A stretch of 64,000 nucleotides of DNA from Aliiroseovarius lamellibrachiae (GCF_018599245.1 NZ_JAHEVJ010000001.1:1-64000), one strand, 5' to 3'; positions 15,677-24,735 are shown, numbered from the stretch's first letter. Made by a program: numbers and translations. Notes: generated from the letters alone by a model not told the origin.

Positions 15677-15714
15677 ACGCCGCCGAGCCCGGGAACGGAC
15701 CGGCGGCGTTTTTC
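15677..15714 (+). terminator. Intrinsic terminator between rplO and secY
   Basis: A perfect 9-bp stem ACGCCGCCG/CGGCGGCGT followed by TTTT. It lies inside what is a continuous operon in most bacteria, 18 bp before the secY start, and would reduce read-through into secY-adk. Confidence 0.8.
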
Positions 15715-15731
15715 TATATTAGGGGGCCTTG

Positions 15732-17087
15732 ATGGCATCTGCAGCAGAACAAATGGCCGCAAACATGAGCTGGGGCGCCTTTGGCAAAGCCTCGGAATTG
15801 CGCCAGCGCATCTTATTCACCATCGGCTTGCTGATCATTTACCGCATCGGCACCTATATTCCTGTCCCCGGCATTGATGCCGGCGCGCTTCGCGACTTTA
15901 TGGAACAGGCGCAATCAGGCATCGCCGGCGTTTTGGGCATGTTCACCGGCGGCGCCCTGTCGCGGATGGGTGTGTTTGCGCTGGGGATCATGCCGTATAT
16001 CTCGGCCTCGATCATCGTACAGCTTCTGTCTTCCATGTGGGAGCCGCTGAAACAGCTGAAAAAAGAAGGCGACGCAGGCCGCAAGAAGATCAACCAATAC
16101 ACCCGTTACGGGACGGTTCTTCTGGCCACCGGTCAAGCCTTTGCCCTGGCAAATTCGCTTCAGGCGGGCGAGCTGGTGCATACGCCGGGCCTGTTCTTTC
16201 TGGCCTCCTGTGTGATCACCCTTGTGGGCGGCACCATGTTCCTGATGTGGCTGGGTGAACAGATCACCGCACGCGGCATCGGCAACGGCATCTCGTTGAT
16301 CATCTTTGTCGGCATCGTGGCTGAAATTCCCGCCGCATTGGCACAGTTCTTGGCATCTGGTCGTTCGGGCGCCGTCAGCCCCGGTGTGATCATCGGCGTG
16401 CTGGTCATGATCGCGCTTGTGATTGCCTTTGTGGTCTTTATGGAACGCGCGCTGCGCAAGGTGCATATCATGTATCCGCGCCGCAACGTGGGCATGAAGG
16501 TGTATGAAAGCAACTCGTCCCACCTGCCGATCAAGGTGAACCCTGCGGGCGTGATCCCGGCGATTTTCGCCTCGGCGCTGTTGCTGCTGCCGACCGCCAT
16601 TTCGACCTTCTCGTCGGGTCAAACCGGCCCGATTATGTCGACGGTTCTGGCGTATTTTGGCCCCGGCCAACCGCTTTACCTGTTGTTCTTCACCGCGATG
16701 ATCGTGTTCTTCACCTTCTTCTACACCAAAGAAGTTGCGTTTAAGCCGGATGAAGTGGCGGACAACCTGAAGAATCAGGGCGGCTCGATCCCCGGCATCC
16801 AGCCCGGTAAGAAAACAGCGGCGGCTTTGGACTATATTGTGACGCGTATTTTGGTGATGGGGGCCGCTTACCTTGCGGCAGTTTGTCTCTTGCCAGAGAT
16901 TCTTCGTAGCCAACTCGCCATTCCGTTCTATTTTGGCGGGACATCCGTGCTCATCGTTGTTTCGGTAACGATGGACACAATCCAACAGGTTCAGTCCCAC
17001 ATGCTGGCGCACCAGTACGAAGGCCTGATCGAAAAATCCCAATTGCGCGGTAAGAAGCGTAAGAAAAAAGGACCAGCCAGACGATGA
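15732..17087 (+). CDS. secY: Preprotein translocase subunit SecY
   Basis: Encodes 451 residues from ATG 15732 (a TTG one codon earlier is possible); AGGGGG lies upstream. It is the core channel of the Sec translocon with ten predicted membrane helices. The N-terminal part has [20 protein letters not shown] and the second loop [15 protein letters not shown], near the plug. The C-terminus is strongly basic ([13 protein letters not shown]). The TGA overlaps the adk ATG (ATGA). Confidence 0.98.
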   Translation: MASAAEQMAANMSWGAFGKASELRQRILFTIGLLIIYRIGTYIPVPGIDAGALRDFMEQAQSGIAGVLGMFTGGALSRMGVFALGIMPYISASIIVQLLSSMWEPLKQLKKEGDAGRKKINQYTRYGTVLLATGQAFALANSLQAGELVHTPGLFFLASCVITLVGGTMFLMWLGEQITARGIGNGISLIIFVGIVAEIPAALAQFLASGRSGAVSPGVIIGVLVMIALVIAFVVFMERALRKVHIMYPRRNVGMKVYESNSSHLPIKVNPAGVIPAIFASALLLLPTAISTFSSGQTGPIMSTVLAYFGPGQPLYLLFFTAMIVFFTFFYTKEVAFKPDEVADNLKNQGGSIPGIQPGKKTAAALDYIVTRILVMGAAYLAAVCLLPEILRSQLAIPFYFGGTSVLIVVSVTMDTIQQVQSHMLAHQYEGLIEKSQLRGKKRKKKGPARR

Positions 17088-17662
17088 ATCTTATTCTTCT
17101 CGGACCCCCCGGTGCAGGTAAAGGCACACAAGCGCAATTTCTTGTGGAAGAGCGGGACATGATCCAGCTTTCCACCGGTGACATGCTGCGTGAAGCCAAA
17201 AGCTCGGGGACCGAGATGGGTCTTAAGGTTGCTGCCATTATGGATGCTGGCGGCCTTGTGACCGATGAGATCGTTATTGGGTTGATCAAGGAAAAGCTGC
17301 AGGGCGACAAAAAGGGTGGCTTCATCTTTGATGGCTTCCCCCGCACCCTGCCGCAAGCGGACGCGCTGGCCGATCTGCTCGCAGAGCAAGGCGAGACTTT
17401 GGACGTCGTGATCGAGATGCAGGTGGATGATGAGACGCTGGTAAAGCGGATTGTGAACCGCGCCGCCGAAGCTGTCGCCGCAGGCAAAGAAGCCCGTGCG
17501 GATGACAACGAGGAAAGCGTGCGTTTCCGCCTGATGGAATATTATAAAAAGACCGCGCCGCTGATTGGTTATTACTGGGCCAAAGGCAACCTGACCTCGA
17601 TTGATGGCTTGGGCGAAATTGCCGAAGTGAAAGCGTCGATTGCGGGTGTGATGGATCGCTAA
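17084..17662 (+). CDS. adk: Adenylate kinase
   Basis: Encodes 192 residues. It interconverts ATP + AMP and 2 ADP in the cytoplasm. The P-loop GPPGAGKGT is at residues 7-15, and the [13 protein letters not shown]-site block follows near residues 84-93. The lid is short ([14 protein letters not shown]), the form found in many alphaproteobacteria, compared with about 214 residues in E. coli. It is coupled to secY by a 4-bp overlap and followed by a terminator. Confidence 0.98.
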   Translation: MNLILLGPPGAGKGTQAQFLVEERDMIQLSTGDMLREAKSSGTEMGLKVAAIMDAGGLVTDEIVIGLIKEKLQGDKKGGFIFDGFPRTLPQADALADLLAEQGETLDVVIEMQVDDETLVKRIVNRAAEAVAAGKEARADDNEESVRFRLMEYYKKTAPLIGYYWAKGNLTSIDGLGEIAEVKASIAGVMDR

Positions 17663-17684
17663 GTCTTTCGGTTTTGAATATCCT

Positions 17685-17714
17685 AAAACGCCGCGCATCT
17701 GTCGCGGCGTTTTT
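17685..17714 (+). terminator. Intrinsic terminator after adk
   Basis: AAAACGCCGCG / CGCGGCGTTTTT stem with a short loop; ends the rplO-secY-adk unit. Confidence 0.85.
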
Positions 17715-17746
17715 CGTTGTGGTGGGTGTGTCCGTGACGCGGTTTT

Positions 17747-17812
17747 AAAAGGGGCTTTGCCCCTCTTGCCCGATGGGCAATTCACCCCAGGATATTTTTG
17801 GAAAGAGGAAGG
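17747..17812 (-). repeat. Dispersed repeat C, copy 2
   Basis: Read on the minus strand it contains TTCCAAAAATATCCTGGGGT followed by a GCCC/GGGC palindrome and GGGGCAAAGCCCC, the same order of blocks as copy 1 at 14957-15021. It sits between adk and the rpsM promoter, so copies 1 and 2 are both at breaks in the ribosomal cluster. The rest of 17715-18055 holds only the rpsM promoter and leader hairpins. Confidence 0.65.
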
Positions 17813-17871
17813 CGCGCGCGGGAAGCGGAAGGCAAAAATCATGGCTGAGAAGGTCTTGTGGAATTCCATCC

Positions 17872-17900
17872 TTGACCTTTGCGCCAATCCCTTCTAATTC
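17872..17900 (+). promoter_or_regulatory. Promoter of the rpsM-rpsK-rpoA-rplQ unit
   Basis: TTGACC (17872-17877), a 17-bp spacer and TAATTC (17895-17900), 155 bp before rpsM. The leader then contains GCCCGC/GCGGGC (near 17974-17997) and GGTTCCG/CGGAACC (18014-18033) hairpins. Confidence 0.55.
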
Positions 17901-18013
17901 ACCCCATCCCTTACGGGAATCGGTGTTTGCCGGGGTCGCACCCCAAAGACATCGGATCATCGAATTCAGCAAAGGCCCGCAGATCTGATCCGCGGGCTTG
18001 TGTTGTGAAAAAA

Positions 18014-18033
18014 GGTTCCGGAACTACGGAACC
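18014..18033 (+). promoter_or_regulatory. Leader hairpin before rpsM
   Basis: A perfect GGTTCCG/CGGAACC stem with a 6-base loop ends about 10 bases before the ribosome-binding site of rpsM. The alpha operon of E. coli is regulated by S4 binding to a leader structure; whether this hairpin has such a role is unknown (inference). Confidence 0.4.
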
Positions 18034-18055
18034 GCAACCAAAAGGAACATAACAC

Positions 18056-18424
18056 TTGGCACGTATCGCCGGCGTTAACATCCCGACCCATAAACGGGTC
18101 CCGATCGCCCTGACATATATCACTGGTATTGGCCACACATCGGCCGCTGCTATCTGCGAAGCCGTTAATATCGACGTCACCCGTCGTGTTAACGAACTGT
18201 CGGACGCTGAAATCCTCGCCATTCGCGAGCATATCGACGCGACCTACACCGTAGAAGGCGACCTTCGTCGTGAAGTTCAGATGAACATCAAACGTTTGAT
18301 GGATCTGGGCGCGTACCGTGGCCTTCGCCACCGTCGCAACCTTCCTGTACGCGGTCAGCGTACTCACACCAACGCTCGTACCCGCAAAGGCCCCGCAAAG
18401 GCCATCGCTGGTAAGAAGAAGTAA
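18056..18424 (+). CDS. rpsM: 30S ribosomal protein S13 (TTG start)
   Basis: Encodes 122 residues. S13 in the 30S head contacts P-site tRNA and bridges to L5. The start must be TTG at 18056, since it gives the universal [14 protein letters not shown]-terminus and AAGGA lies nine bases upstream; there is no in-frame ATG nearby. A TTG start in a ribosomal protein gene may lower initiation. The C-terminal tail [14 protein letters not shown] is typical. Confidence 0.96.
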   Translation: MARIAGVNIPTHKRVPIALTYITGIGHTSAAAICEAVNIDVTRRVNELSDAEILAIREHIDATYTVEGDLRREVQMNIKRLMDLGAYRGLRHRRNLPVRGQRTHTNARTRKGPAKAIAGKKK

Positions 18425-18439
18425 GGGAGGGTTTGATCA

Positions 18440-18832
18440 ATGGCACGCGATAAAACAACTCGTCAAAAGAAAAAAGAGCGCAAGAATATTGCCTCTGGTG
18501 TTGCGCACGTTAACTCGTCGTTCAACAACACCAAAATCCTCATCTCTGATGTGCAAGGCAACGCCATTTCGTGGTCGTCTGCTGGCACCATGGGCTTTAA
18601 AGGGTCGCGTAAATCGACACCTTATGCCGCTCAGATGGCTGCTGAGGATGCTGGTAAAAAAGCACAAGAGCACGGCGTTAAAACGCTTGAAGTTGAAGTT
18701 CAAGGCCCCGGTTCGGGCCGCGAGTCAGCTTTGCGCGCGTTGGCTGCGATCGGTTTCAACATCACCTCGATCCGTGATGTAACCCCGATGGCCCACAACG
18801 GTTGCCGTCCGCCTAAACGCCGCCGCGTTTAA
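18440..18832 (+). CDS. rpsK: 30S ribosomal protein S11
   Basis: Encodes 130 residues. S11 forms part of the platform that touches mRNA in the E-site. [20 protein letters not shown] and the terminal [12 protein letters not shown] are hallmarks. AAGGGAGG precedes the ATG, and a strong intrinsic terminator follows before rpoA. Confidence 0.98.
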   Translation: MARDKTTRQKKKERKNIASGVAHVNSSFNNTKILISDVQGNAISWSSAGTMGFKGSRKSTPYAAQMAAEDAGKKAQEHGVKTLEVEVQGPGSGRESALRALAAIGFNITSIRDVTPMAHNGCRPPKRRRV

Positions 18833-18846
18833 GCACCGCACTATTT

Positions 18847-18881
18847 GCCGGGGCACGGACTTATCCGTGGCCCGGCTTTTT
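18847..18881 (+). terminator. Intrinsic terminator between rpsK and rpoA
   Basis: GCCGGGGCACGGA / TCCGTGGCCCGGC stem with a CTTA loop and a T run. Lying inside the alpha operon, it probably lowers RNA polymerase subunit synthesis relative to S13/S11. Confidence 0.85.
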
Positions 18882-18946
18882 GTCATTTTTAACCTCGGGC
18901 GTCCTGCCCTTACGGACATGGGGACGGGACTGGAATGGAGGGACAC

Positions 18947-19963
18947 ATGATCCATAAAAATTGGGCTGAGCTGATCAAGCCAACGCAGCTGGAAGTGAAG
19001 CCGGGCAACGACCCAGCACGCCAGGCAACTGTGATTGCCGAACCGCTGGAACGCGGCTTTGGTCTGACGCTTGGCAACGCGCTGCGTCGCGTTTTGATGA
19101 GCTCGCTGCAAGGTGCGGCCATCACATCGGTACAGATTGACAATGTTCTGCACGAGTTCAGCTCGATCGCGGGTGTCCGTGAAGACGTGACCGACGTGAT
19201 CCTGAACCTCAAAGGCGTTGCCATCGACATGGAAGTTGAAGGCCCCAAGCGTCTGTCAATTTCTGCCAAAGGCCCACTGGTTGTTACCGCTGGTGACATC
19301 TCGGAAAGCGCTGGCATTGAGATCCTGAACAAAGAACATGTGATCTGTCACCTGGATGACGGCGCTGATTTGTTCATGGAACTGACTGTGAACACCGGCA
19401 AAGGCTATGTGGCCGCTGACAAAAACAAACCGGAAGACGCGCCAATTGGCCTGATCCCGGTCGATGCGATTTATTCGCCCGTGAAAAAAGTCAGCTATGA
19501 CGTACAGCCCACCCGTGAAGGTCAGGTTCTCGACTATGACAAACTGACGCTGAAGCTGGAAACCGATGGGTCGGTCACACCAGATGACGCCGTGGCCTAT
19601 GCTGCGCGCATTCTGCAAGATCAACTGTCGATCTTCGTGAACTTTGACGAGCCTGAATCAGCAAGCCGTCAGGACGAAGATGATGGTCTCGAGTTCAACC
19701 CGCTTCTGTTGAAGAAAGTGGACGAGCTGGAGCTGTCTGTGCGTTCGGCAAACTGTCTCAAGAACGACAACATCGTCTATATCGGGGATCTGATCCAGAA
19801 AACCGAAGCAGAGATGCTGCGCACGCCAAACTTTGGCCGCAAGTCGCTTAATGAGATCAAAGAAGTGCTTTCGGGCATGGGTCTGCACCTCGGCATGGAT
19901 GTCGAAGAATGGCCACCAGAAAACATCGAAGATCTGGCGAAGAAATTCGAAGACCAGTTCTAA
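18947..19963 (+). CDS. rpoA: DNA-directed RNA polymerase subunit alpha
   Basis: Encodes 338 residues from ATG 18947 ([23 protein letters not shown] upstream); an in-frame ATG four codons earlier is less likely. The N-terminal domain (to about 235) dimerises and assembles beta subunits; [18 protein letters not shown] is the conserved NTD helix. The C-terminal domain with [11 protein letters not shown] and [13 protein letters not shown] binds UP elements and activators. rplQ follows after 235 bp with four hairpins. Confidence 0.98.
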   Translation: MIHKNWAELIKPTQLEVKPGNDPARQATVIAEPLERGFGLTLGNALRRVLMSSLQGAAITSVQIDNVLHEFSSIAGVREDVTDVILNLKGVAIDMEVEGPKRLSISAKGPLVVTAGDISESAGIEILNKEHVICHLDDGADLFMELTVNTGKGYVAADKNKPEDAPIGLIPVDAIYSPVKKVSYDVQPTREGQVLDYDKLTLKLETDGSVTPDDAVAYAARILQDQLSIFVNFDEPESASRQDEDDGLEFNPLLLKKVDELELSVRSANCLKNDNIVYIGDLIQKTEAEMLRTPNFGRKSLNEIKEVLSGMGLHLGMDVEEWPPENIEDLAKKFEDQF

Positions 19964-19977
19964 GATTGACAGACGAC

Positions 19978-20002
19978 CGGGGGCGGCGTAAAGCGGCCCC
20001 CG
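19978..20002 (+). promoter_or_regulatory. Hairpin directly after rpoA
   Basis: CGGGGGC/GCCCCCG arms around a 11-base centre; no T-run, so more likely an RNA-stability or processing structure than a terminator. A further GGTGCGAAATC/GATTTCACACC hairpin lies at 20079-20105. Confidence 0.5.
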
Positions 20003-20003
20003 T

Positions 20004-20050
20004 GCGCATTCCCACGACAAGGGGACCGGTTTTCCGGTTCGGGAATGCGC
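20004..20050 (+). repeat. Palindromic element B, copy 2 (rpoA-rplQ spacer)
   Basis: Perfect 10-bp outer arms GCGCATTCCC/GGGAATGCGC with an inner ACCGG/CCGGT hairpin. The design and the core ACCGGTTTTC match the element at 13171-13214. Confidence 0.65.
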
Positions 20051-20198
20051 GCATCAATGCCCACACTGGTGGGGAATAGGTGCGAAATCATAAGGATTTC
20101 ACACCCGGGCGATCCTGCCCCAAGGAGAGGGACCGACACGCATCGGTTCTCAGACAAAGCACCGCTCATTCAAGAGCACCAAATGAAGGATAAGAAAC

Positions 20199-20621
20199 AT
20201 GCGTCACGCAAAAGGCTACCGTCGCCTGAACCGGACCCACGAACACCGCAAAGCGATGTTCGCAAACATGGCCGGCTCGTTGATCGAGCACGAGCAAATC
20301 AAAACCACTTTGCCAAAAGCAAAAGAACTGCGTCCGATCATTGAAAAAATGATCACGCTGGCGAAACGCGGCGATCTGCACGCCCGTCGTCAAGCCAACG
20401 CACGTCTGAAACAAGACATGCATGTTGCGAAATTGTTCGACGTTCTGGGCCCACGCTTTGCGGACCGTCAAGGTGGTTACGTTCGCGTGCTGAAAGCTGG
20501 TTTCCGTTATGGCGACATGGCACCGATGGCGATCATCGAATTTGTGGACCGTGATGCCGACGCCAAAGGCGCCGCTGACCGTGCCCGTCTGGAAGCTTTC
20601 GAAGCAGCCGACGAAGAATAA
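20199..20621 (+). CDS. rplQ: 50S ribosomal protein L17
   Basis: Encodes 140 residues. L17 sits near the tunnel exit. [19 protein letters not shown] and [17 protein letters not shown] identify it. It is the last gene of the ribosomal super-cluster and is followed by a strong terminator. Confidence 0.98.
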   Translation: MRHAKGYRRLNRTHEHRKAMFANMAGSLIEHEQIKTTLPKAKELRPIIEKMITLAKRGDLHARRQANARLKQDMHVAKLFDVLGPRFADRQGGYVRVLKAGFRYGDMAPMAIIEFVDRDADAKGAADRARLEAFEAADEE

Positions 20622-20639
20622 GGTTACCCATGTAACCCA

Positions 20640-20669
20640 AAAGCCTCGCCTTTTGGCGGGGCTTTTTTT
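20640..20669 (+). terminator. Intrinsic terminator after rplQ
   Basis: AAGCCTCGCC/GGCGGGGCTT-type stem with a TTTT loop and seven T. A small GGTTAC/GTAACC hairpin lies just upstream (20622-20637). Confidence 0.88.
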
Positions 20670-20812
20670 GTGTCATGTTTGGCAAAGCGGTCGCGCAAAA
20701 AATCGCCGTTTCGATGTTCAGAACACGGGTTTGACTGGACAAAAGAAATAATTACGATTTTAACGAAACTTGTATCAACGCTTTACTATTATAGGTTGTT
20801 TGACAACAATGG

Positions 20813-20832
20813 GCCTGTCTAAAAGGATAGGC
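20813..20832 (+). promoter_or_regulatory. Candidate lux-box-like palindrome before luxR
   Basis: A 20-bp imperfect palindrome, GCCTGTCT-AAAA-GGATAGGC (6 of 8 arm positions match), 29 bp before the luxR start, overlapping the spacer of a TTGACA at 20800-20805. Size and layout suit a LuxR-type binding site. It could also simply be a leader hairpin. Confidence 0.35.
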
Positions 20833-20861
20833 CTCTACCATGTCAGGGATGATCTCAAACG

Positions 20862-21473
20862 ATGAGTGACGTACAAGGACTTGATCAAGGGCTGGCCAAA
20901 TTGGCTGACTTGTCACCCAAGGGCTATGCCTTGGGGTTACATATCCGTTTTGCCTCGGCCCACCTTATGATCCAGACCTATGATGCCCGTTGGACCGAAA
21001 TTTATACCGAAAAAGGGTATATGCTCGCGGATCCTATGGTGTTTTGGGGATTTGGCACAGAAGGCGCAATCCGTTGGAGCGCGCTTGACCTGCCTGATCC
21101 ACACGACATCTTGGGACAGGCGGCCAGCTTCGGGTTGACCTACGGGGTTGCGGTGTCATTTGGCCCCACATCGTCACGAACCATCGGCGGCTTTGCCCGC
21201 GGGGATCGGGAATACACCGATGCTGAAATCGCAGCGATCCAGGATATCGTGCAGGATTTGCATGTGAAATCGACCCCCCCTGAACAATTGACATCAGCTC
21301 AACGAATGGCGCTGAGGCTTATCGCCAAAGGCAGCCGCCACACCGAGGCGGCCGCTCTTTTGGGGATATCGGAAAGTGCACTTAAGGCCCGTTTGCGCAG
21401 CGCGCGTGAACGTCTTTTCGTGCGCACCACGGCCGAGGCGATTCAACGAGCGCAGGAGTATAATTTGCTCTGA
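20862..21473 (+). CDS. LuxR-type quorum-sensing regulator
   Basis: Encodes 203 residues, somewhat shorter than the 235-250 usual for LuxR. The N-terminal autoinducer-binding domain has Trp44, Tyr48, Asp57, Pro58 and Trp72, with exactly the spacing of the acyl-homoserine-lactone contact residues W57-Y61-D70-P71-W85 of LuxR/TraR. The C-terminal 60 residues are a LuxR HTH (AAALLGISESALKARLRSAR). It is followed 43 bp later by a LuxI synthase, so the two should form one quorum-sensing circuit. The cognate lactone cannot be read from the sequence. Confidence 0.9.
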   Translation: MSDVQGLDQGLAKLADLSPKGYALGLHIRFASAHLMIQTYDARWTEIYTEKGYMLADPMVFWGFGTEGAIRWSALDLPDPHDILGQAASFGLTYGVAVSFGPTSSRTIGGFARGDREYTDAEIAAIQDIVQDLHVKSTPPEQLTSAQRMALRLIAKGSRHTEAAALLGISESALKARLRSARERLFVRTTAEAIQRAQEYNLL

Positions 21474-21516
21474 CAGTCGCGCGGTCTCATGAGGTTCACC
21501 AACCGTGGAGGCTAGG

Positions 21517-22104
21517 ATGCAAACGACGACAATATCATTCCAGAACATGCATACGCATGGGGCGCTGTTGAGCAATATTCTCAAGGCCCGTCGCGAATGC
21601 TTTATTGTGCAAGAGAACTGGGATCTGCCGGAAACGGATGGGATGGAGTTCGATCAATATGACACACCGCAAAGCCGTTGGATTGCTGTGCACAAGGAGG
21701 GTCGGGTCTTGGCCGGGATCCGTCTGACCCCAACCACAGCCAAATGCGGGATGTACAGCTATATGATCCGCGACGCCCAGCTGGGCCTGTTGCAATCCAT
21801 CCCGGTCGGCATCCTTTATGATGCGGCCCCGGTGGCGGAACATATCTGGGAAAGCTCGCGGGTGTTTATCGCACAGGATGTGCCCGCCGCAGATCGCGGC
21901 CACATTCAGAAAAGCCTGATTGGCGAAATGGTACACACCGCGCAATGTAATGGCGCCAGCGAAATTCTGGCGCTTTGCCCGCGGGCGTGGAAACGCTGGA
22001 TGCGTATGCTGGGCTATGAGACCGAACATGTGGGTCCCCCGCTGGAAATTGGCGGCACCGTCAACCAAGCGATCCATATGTATCTGCGCCCCGCGCTTCA
22101 CTAG
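21517..22104 (+). CDS. Acyl-homoserine-lactone synthase (LuxI family)
   Basis: Encodes 195 residues from ATG 21517, chosen because GGAGG lies 5 bases upstream; an in-frame GTG at 21505 is inside the RBS region. The catalytic residues of the family fall at their LuxI positions: Arg25, Phe29, Trp35, Asp46, Asp49, then Arg69, Glu112 and Arg115 in WESSR. It makes AHL from S-adenosylmethionine and acyl-ACP in the cytoplasm. Its TAG stop is the first triplet of a dispersed palindromic repeat (22102-22207). Confidence 0.9.
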   Translation: MQTTTISFQNMHTHGALLSNILKARRECFIVQENWDLPETDGMEFDQYDTPQSRWIAVHKEGRVLAGIRLTPTTAKCGMYSYMIRDAQLGLLQSIPVGILYDAAPVAEHIWESSRVFIAQDVPAADRGHIQKSLIGEMVHTAQCNGASEILALCPRAWKRWMRMLGYETEHVGPPLEIGGTVNQAIHMYLRPALH

Positions 22105-22207
22105 GGCGCTTTCAGTTGATATTGACGCGGTTGTTCGCGGCCTTTCGCTGCGCTCAAACGCGAAAAGCGATGGCAGATGCGTCTATGAAAACTGGGACCG
22201 CTTTCGC
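22102..22207 (-). repeat. Dispersed palindromic repeat A, copy 2
   Basis: About 106 bp, similar over its whole length to the reverse complement of 4355-4459. It starts TAGGGCGCTTTCAGTT, so its end provides the stop codon of luxI, just as copy 1 provides that of the L,D-transpeptidase gene. Confidence 0.75.
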
Positions 22208-22304
22208 GGGACAAATGCCGGCGGGGGTCGGCGGCAGAAAGTGATCCTCGCCGCGCGTGCGTTTTGCGCTTTTCACACCGGGGCCGGGTGCCTACTGTGG
22301 CGCT

Positions 22305-23639
22305 ATGGCTGACCTGTTTGAAACCACCGCCCAAGAGGCATCTGATCGTACCGGACGCGAGGCTCCGCGCCCGCTGGCGGATCGTCTGCGCCCGCAAACC
22401 TTGTGCGAGGTGATTGGGCAGGAACAGGTGATCGGACCAGAGGCCCCCTTGGGGGTGATGCTGGCCGCCGGCGCGCTTGGCTCGCTGATTTTTTGGGGCC
22501 CGCCCGGCGTGGGCAAAACCACGATCGCGCGCCTTTTGGCCCATGAAACCGACCTGCATTTTGTGCAGATCAGCGCGATTTTCTCGGGTATTTCCGACCT
22601 GCGCAAAGTGTTTGAGGCCGCCAAAATCCGTCGCCAAAACGGGCAGGGCACCTTGCTGTTTGTGGACGAAATCCACCGTTTCAACAAAGCCCAGCAAGAC
22701 GGCTTTCTGCCCTATATGGAAGACGGCACCATCCTTTTGGTGGGGGCGACCACGGAAAACCCCTCGTTTGAGCTCAATGCCGCTGTGCTCAGCCGCTCGC
22801 AGGTTCTGGTGCTGACGCGCCTCACGCTTGGTGATCTGGAACGGCTTGCGCAACGGGCCGAACAGGAATTGAACCGCCCCTTACCTTTGGATGGCCCCGC
22901 GCGCGAGGCGTTATTGGAAATGGCCGACGGGGATGGGCGCGCGCTTTTGAACCTGATCGAACAGGTCATGGCGTGGAAAATCCGTCCCGAAAACGGCGGC
23001 AAGCTGACCAAGGATGCCCTGTCGACGCGATTGATGAAACGCGCGGCGGTTTATGACAAATCCGGCGATGAGCATTACAATCTGATTTCCGCCTTGCATA
23101 AATCCATTCGCGGCTCTGACCCGGACGCCGCCCTTTATTGGCTGGCGCGCATGCTCGAGGGCGGCGAAGACCCGCGCTTTTTGGCGCGTCGTCTGACGAT
23201 GATGTCGACCGAAGATATTGGCATGGCCGACCCGCAGGCCAACACCGTCTGTCTGAACGCCTGGCAAACCTATGAACGGCTGGGCAGCCCGGAAGGCGAG
23301 CTTGCCTTGGCCAATGCCGCCGTCTACCTCGCCCTCGCGCCGAAATCCAACGCGGTGTATGTGGGCATCAAAGCCGCGCGCCGGGCCGCACAGAAAACCG
23401 GATCCGAACCGCCACCCAAACATATTCTGAACGCGCCCACCGCCTTGATGGAAGATCAGGGATATGGTGCAGGTTATGCCTATGACCACGATGCGCCCGA
23501 CGGGTTTTCGGGCCAGAATTACTTCCCCGAGACGATGAAACGCGGGGTCTATTATTTCCCGGTGGAACGCGGGTTTGAACGCGAGTTGAAAAAGCGCGTC
23601 GATTATTTTGCCAAGCTGCGTGCCAAACGCCCGGATTAA
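22305..23639 (+). CDS. rarA: Replication-associated recombination protein A
   Basis: Encodes 444 residues from ATG 22305 (MADLFETTAQEASD); the in-frame ATG at 22257 lies just outside the preceding repeat. It is a clamp-loader-like AAA+ ATPase acting at stalled replication forks. The Walker A GPPGVGKTT (near residue 69) and Walker B LLFVDEIHRFNKAQQD are intact, with ATTENPSFE sensor 1. The C-terminal MgsA region with the RAAQKTG and QGYGAGYAYDHD motifs is complete. Confidence 0.93.
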   Translation: MADLFETTAQEASDRTGREAPRPLADRLRPQTLCEVIGQEQVIGPEAPLGVMLAAGALGSLIFWGPPGVGKTTIARLLAHETDLHFVQISAIFSGISDLRKVFEAAKIRRQNGQGTLLFVDEIHRFNKAQQDGFLPYMEDGTILLVGATTENPSFELNAAVLSRSQVLVLTRLTLGDLERLAQRAEQELNRPLPLDGPAREALLEMADGDGRALLNLIEQVMAWKIRPENGGKLTKDALSTRLMKRAAVYDKSGDEHYNLISALHKSIRGSDPDAALYWLARMLEGGEDPRFLARRLTMMSTEDIGMADPQANTVCLNAWQTYERLGSPEGELALANAAVYLALAPKSNAVYVGIKAARRAAQKTGSEPPPKHILNAPTALMEDQGYGAGYAYDHDAPDGFSGQNYFPETMKRGVYYFPVERGFERELKKRVDYFAKLRAKRPD

Positions 23640-23678
23640 GCGCCAGATTTGTGCGCCATGTGACGACGGAGATGTGTG

Positions 23679-24326
23679 ATGAAACAGCAAGATGACGAGC
23701 TTCCTGAGGGGGTGTCACGGGTGCGGATCTGGGATCCGGCGTTGCGGGTGTTTCATTGGGCGCTGGCCGCGGCTGTGATCGTGACATGGGGTCTTGGAAA
23801 ATTTGGCCCGGCGATCATGACGCTTCATATGTACCTCGGTTACGCGGTGATTGGCCTGTTGGCGTTTCGCCTGATCTGGGGGGGCGTCGGGCCCAATCCC
23901 GCGCGCTTTTCCCATTTCCTGTTTGGTCCGAAAAAGACGCTGGCGTATGCGGCTACTTTGCCCAAACGCAGGCCCAGCTATTGGCCCGGTCACAACCCAA
24001 TCGGCGCCTTGTCGGTGTTTGGCCTGCTGGCCATTTTGGGTGCGCAAGTGGCCACGGGGCTGATCTCGGACCCTGATGATTTCCTGAACGTGGGGCCGCT
24101 TGCGAAATATGTCTCGTTTGAGACCGCCCGCTTGGCCAATGGCTGGCATCACCGGCTGTCGCTGGTTGTGCTGCTCTTGGTGGGGCTGCATATCGCTGCG
24201 ATCCTGTATTACCGCTTTTGGAAACGCGAAGATTTGGTCACGCCGATGATCACTGGGCAAAAAGCGGTCCGAGAAGCGGACGTGCGCGCCCCGCAAAACA
24301 CCCCGCCGACGTCCCCCAGTGCTTGA
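23679..24326 (+). CDS. Cytochrome b561-type membrane protein
   Basis: Encodes 215 residues from ATG 23679 with GGAG six bases upstream. It has four membrane helices and paired His residues that would bind two b-type haems (RVFHWALA near residue 25, LHMYLGY near 48, the GWHHRLSLVV block near 160 and LHIAAILYYRFWK near 177). Such proteins pass electrons to or from periplasmic c-type or other partners; here no partner gene is adjacent. The C-terminus is a Pro-rich tail. Confidence 0.8.
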   Translation: MKQQDDELPEGVSRVRIWDPALRVFHWALAAAVIVTWGLGKFGPAIMTLHMYLGYAVIGLLAFRLIWGGVGPNPARFSHFLFGPKKTLAYAATLPKRRPSYWPGHNPIGALSVFGLLAILGAQVATGLISDPDDFLNVGPLAKYVSFETARLANGWHHRLSLVVLLLVGLHIAAILYYRFWKREDLVTPMITGQKAVREADVRAPQNTPPTSPSA

Positions 24327-24357
24327 CAAAAGCCGCACTTCAGCCCAGTCAGTCCGC

Positions 24358-24735
24358 ATGATGACACATCTTATCCAAGTTGCACTGGGCGGCGCGCTCG
24401 GGGCGTCCGCGCGCTATCTCACCGGGACCTTCGCAACCCGCCTTTTGGGCCACGGCTTTCCCGCAGGCACGATGATCGTGAATGTGCTGGGATCCTTTGC
24501 CATGGGCGTTTTGCTGGTGCTGCTGGCGCGCAAAGGCGGGCAGCAATTTGCCCCGTTTCTGATGGTGGGGGTGTTGGGTGGCTTCACCACCTTTTCGTCG
24601 TTTTCGCTGGATGCTCTGACGTTGTTTGAACGCGGTCAGCACGGCGTGGCCTTGGGCTATGTGTTGGCATCTGTTGGGCTGTCTTTGGCGGCGATTGTGG
24701 CGGGCGTATTTGCGACCCGAATGGTGTTGGCATGA
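24358..24735 (+). CDS. crcB: Fluoride exporter CrcB/Fluc
   Basis: Encodes 125 residues (ATG at 24358 or 24361; no clear RBS). It is a small four-helix dimeric channel that expels fluoride. The GGALGASARYL and GFLGG-type VLGGFTTFSSFS motifs, including the Phe residues lining the pore, and the Asn of VNVLGSF are present. It overlaps the next gene by ATGA. No fluoride riboswitch was seen upstream. Confidence 0.92.
   Translation: MMTHLIQVALGGALGASARYLTGTFATRLLGHGFPAGTMIVNVLGSFAMGVLLVLLARKGGQQFAPFLMVGVLGGFTTFSSFSLDALTLFERGQHGVALGYVLASVGLSLAAIVAGVFATRMVLA

Noticed and set aside
15915-17042. Long minus-strand open frame over secY (375 codons)
   Set aside because: It is the antisense of a clear SecY gene, full of His/Arg/Gln/Asp with no domain or RBS; an effect of GC-rich codon use.
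24200-24357. Fluoride riboswitch before crcB
   Set aside because: The region is the 3' end of the cytochrome gene and a 31-bp gap; no pseudoknot-type motif is visible.
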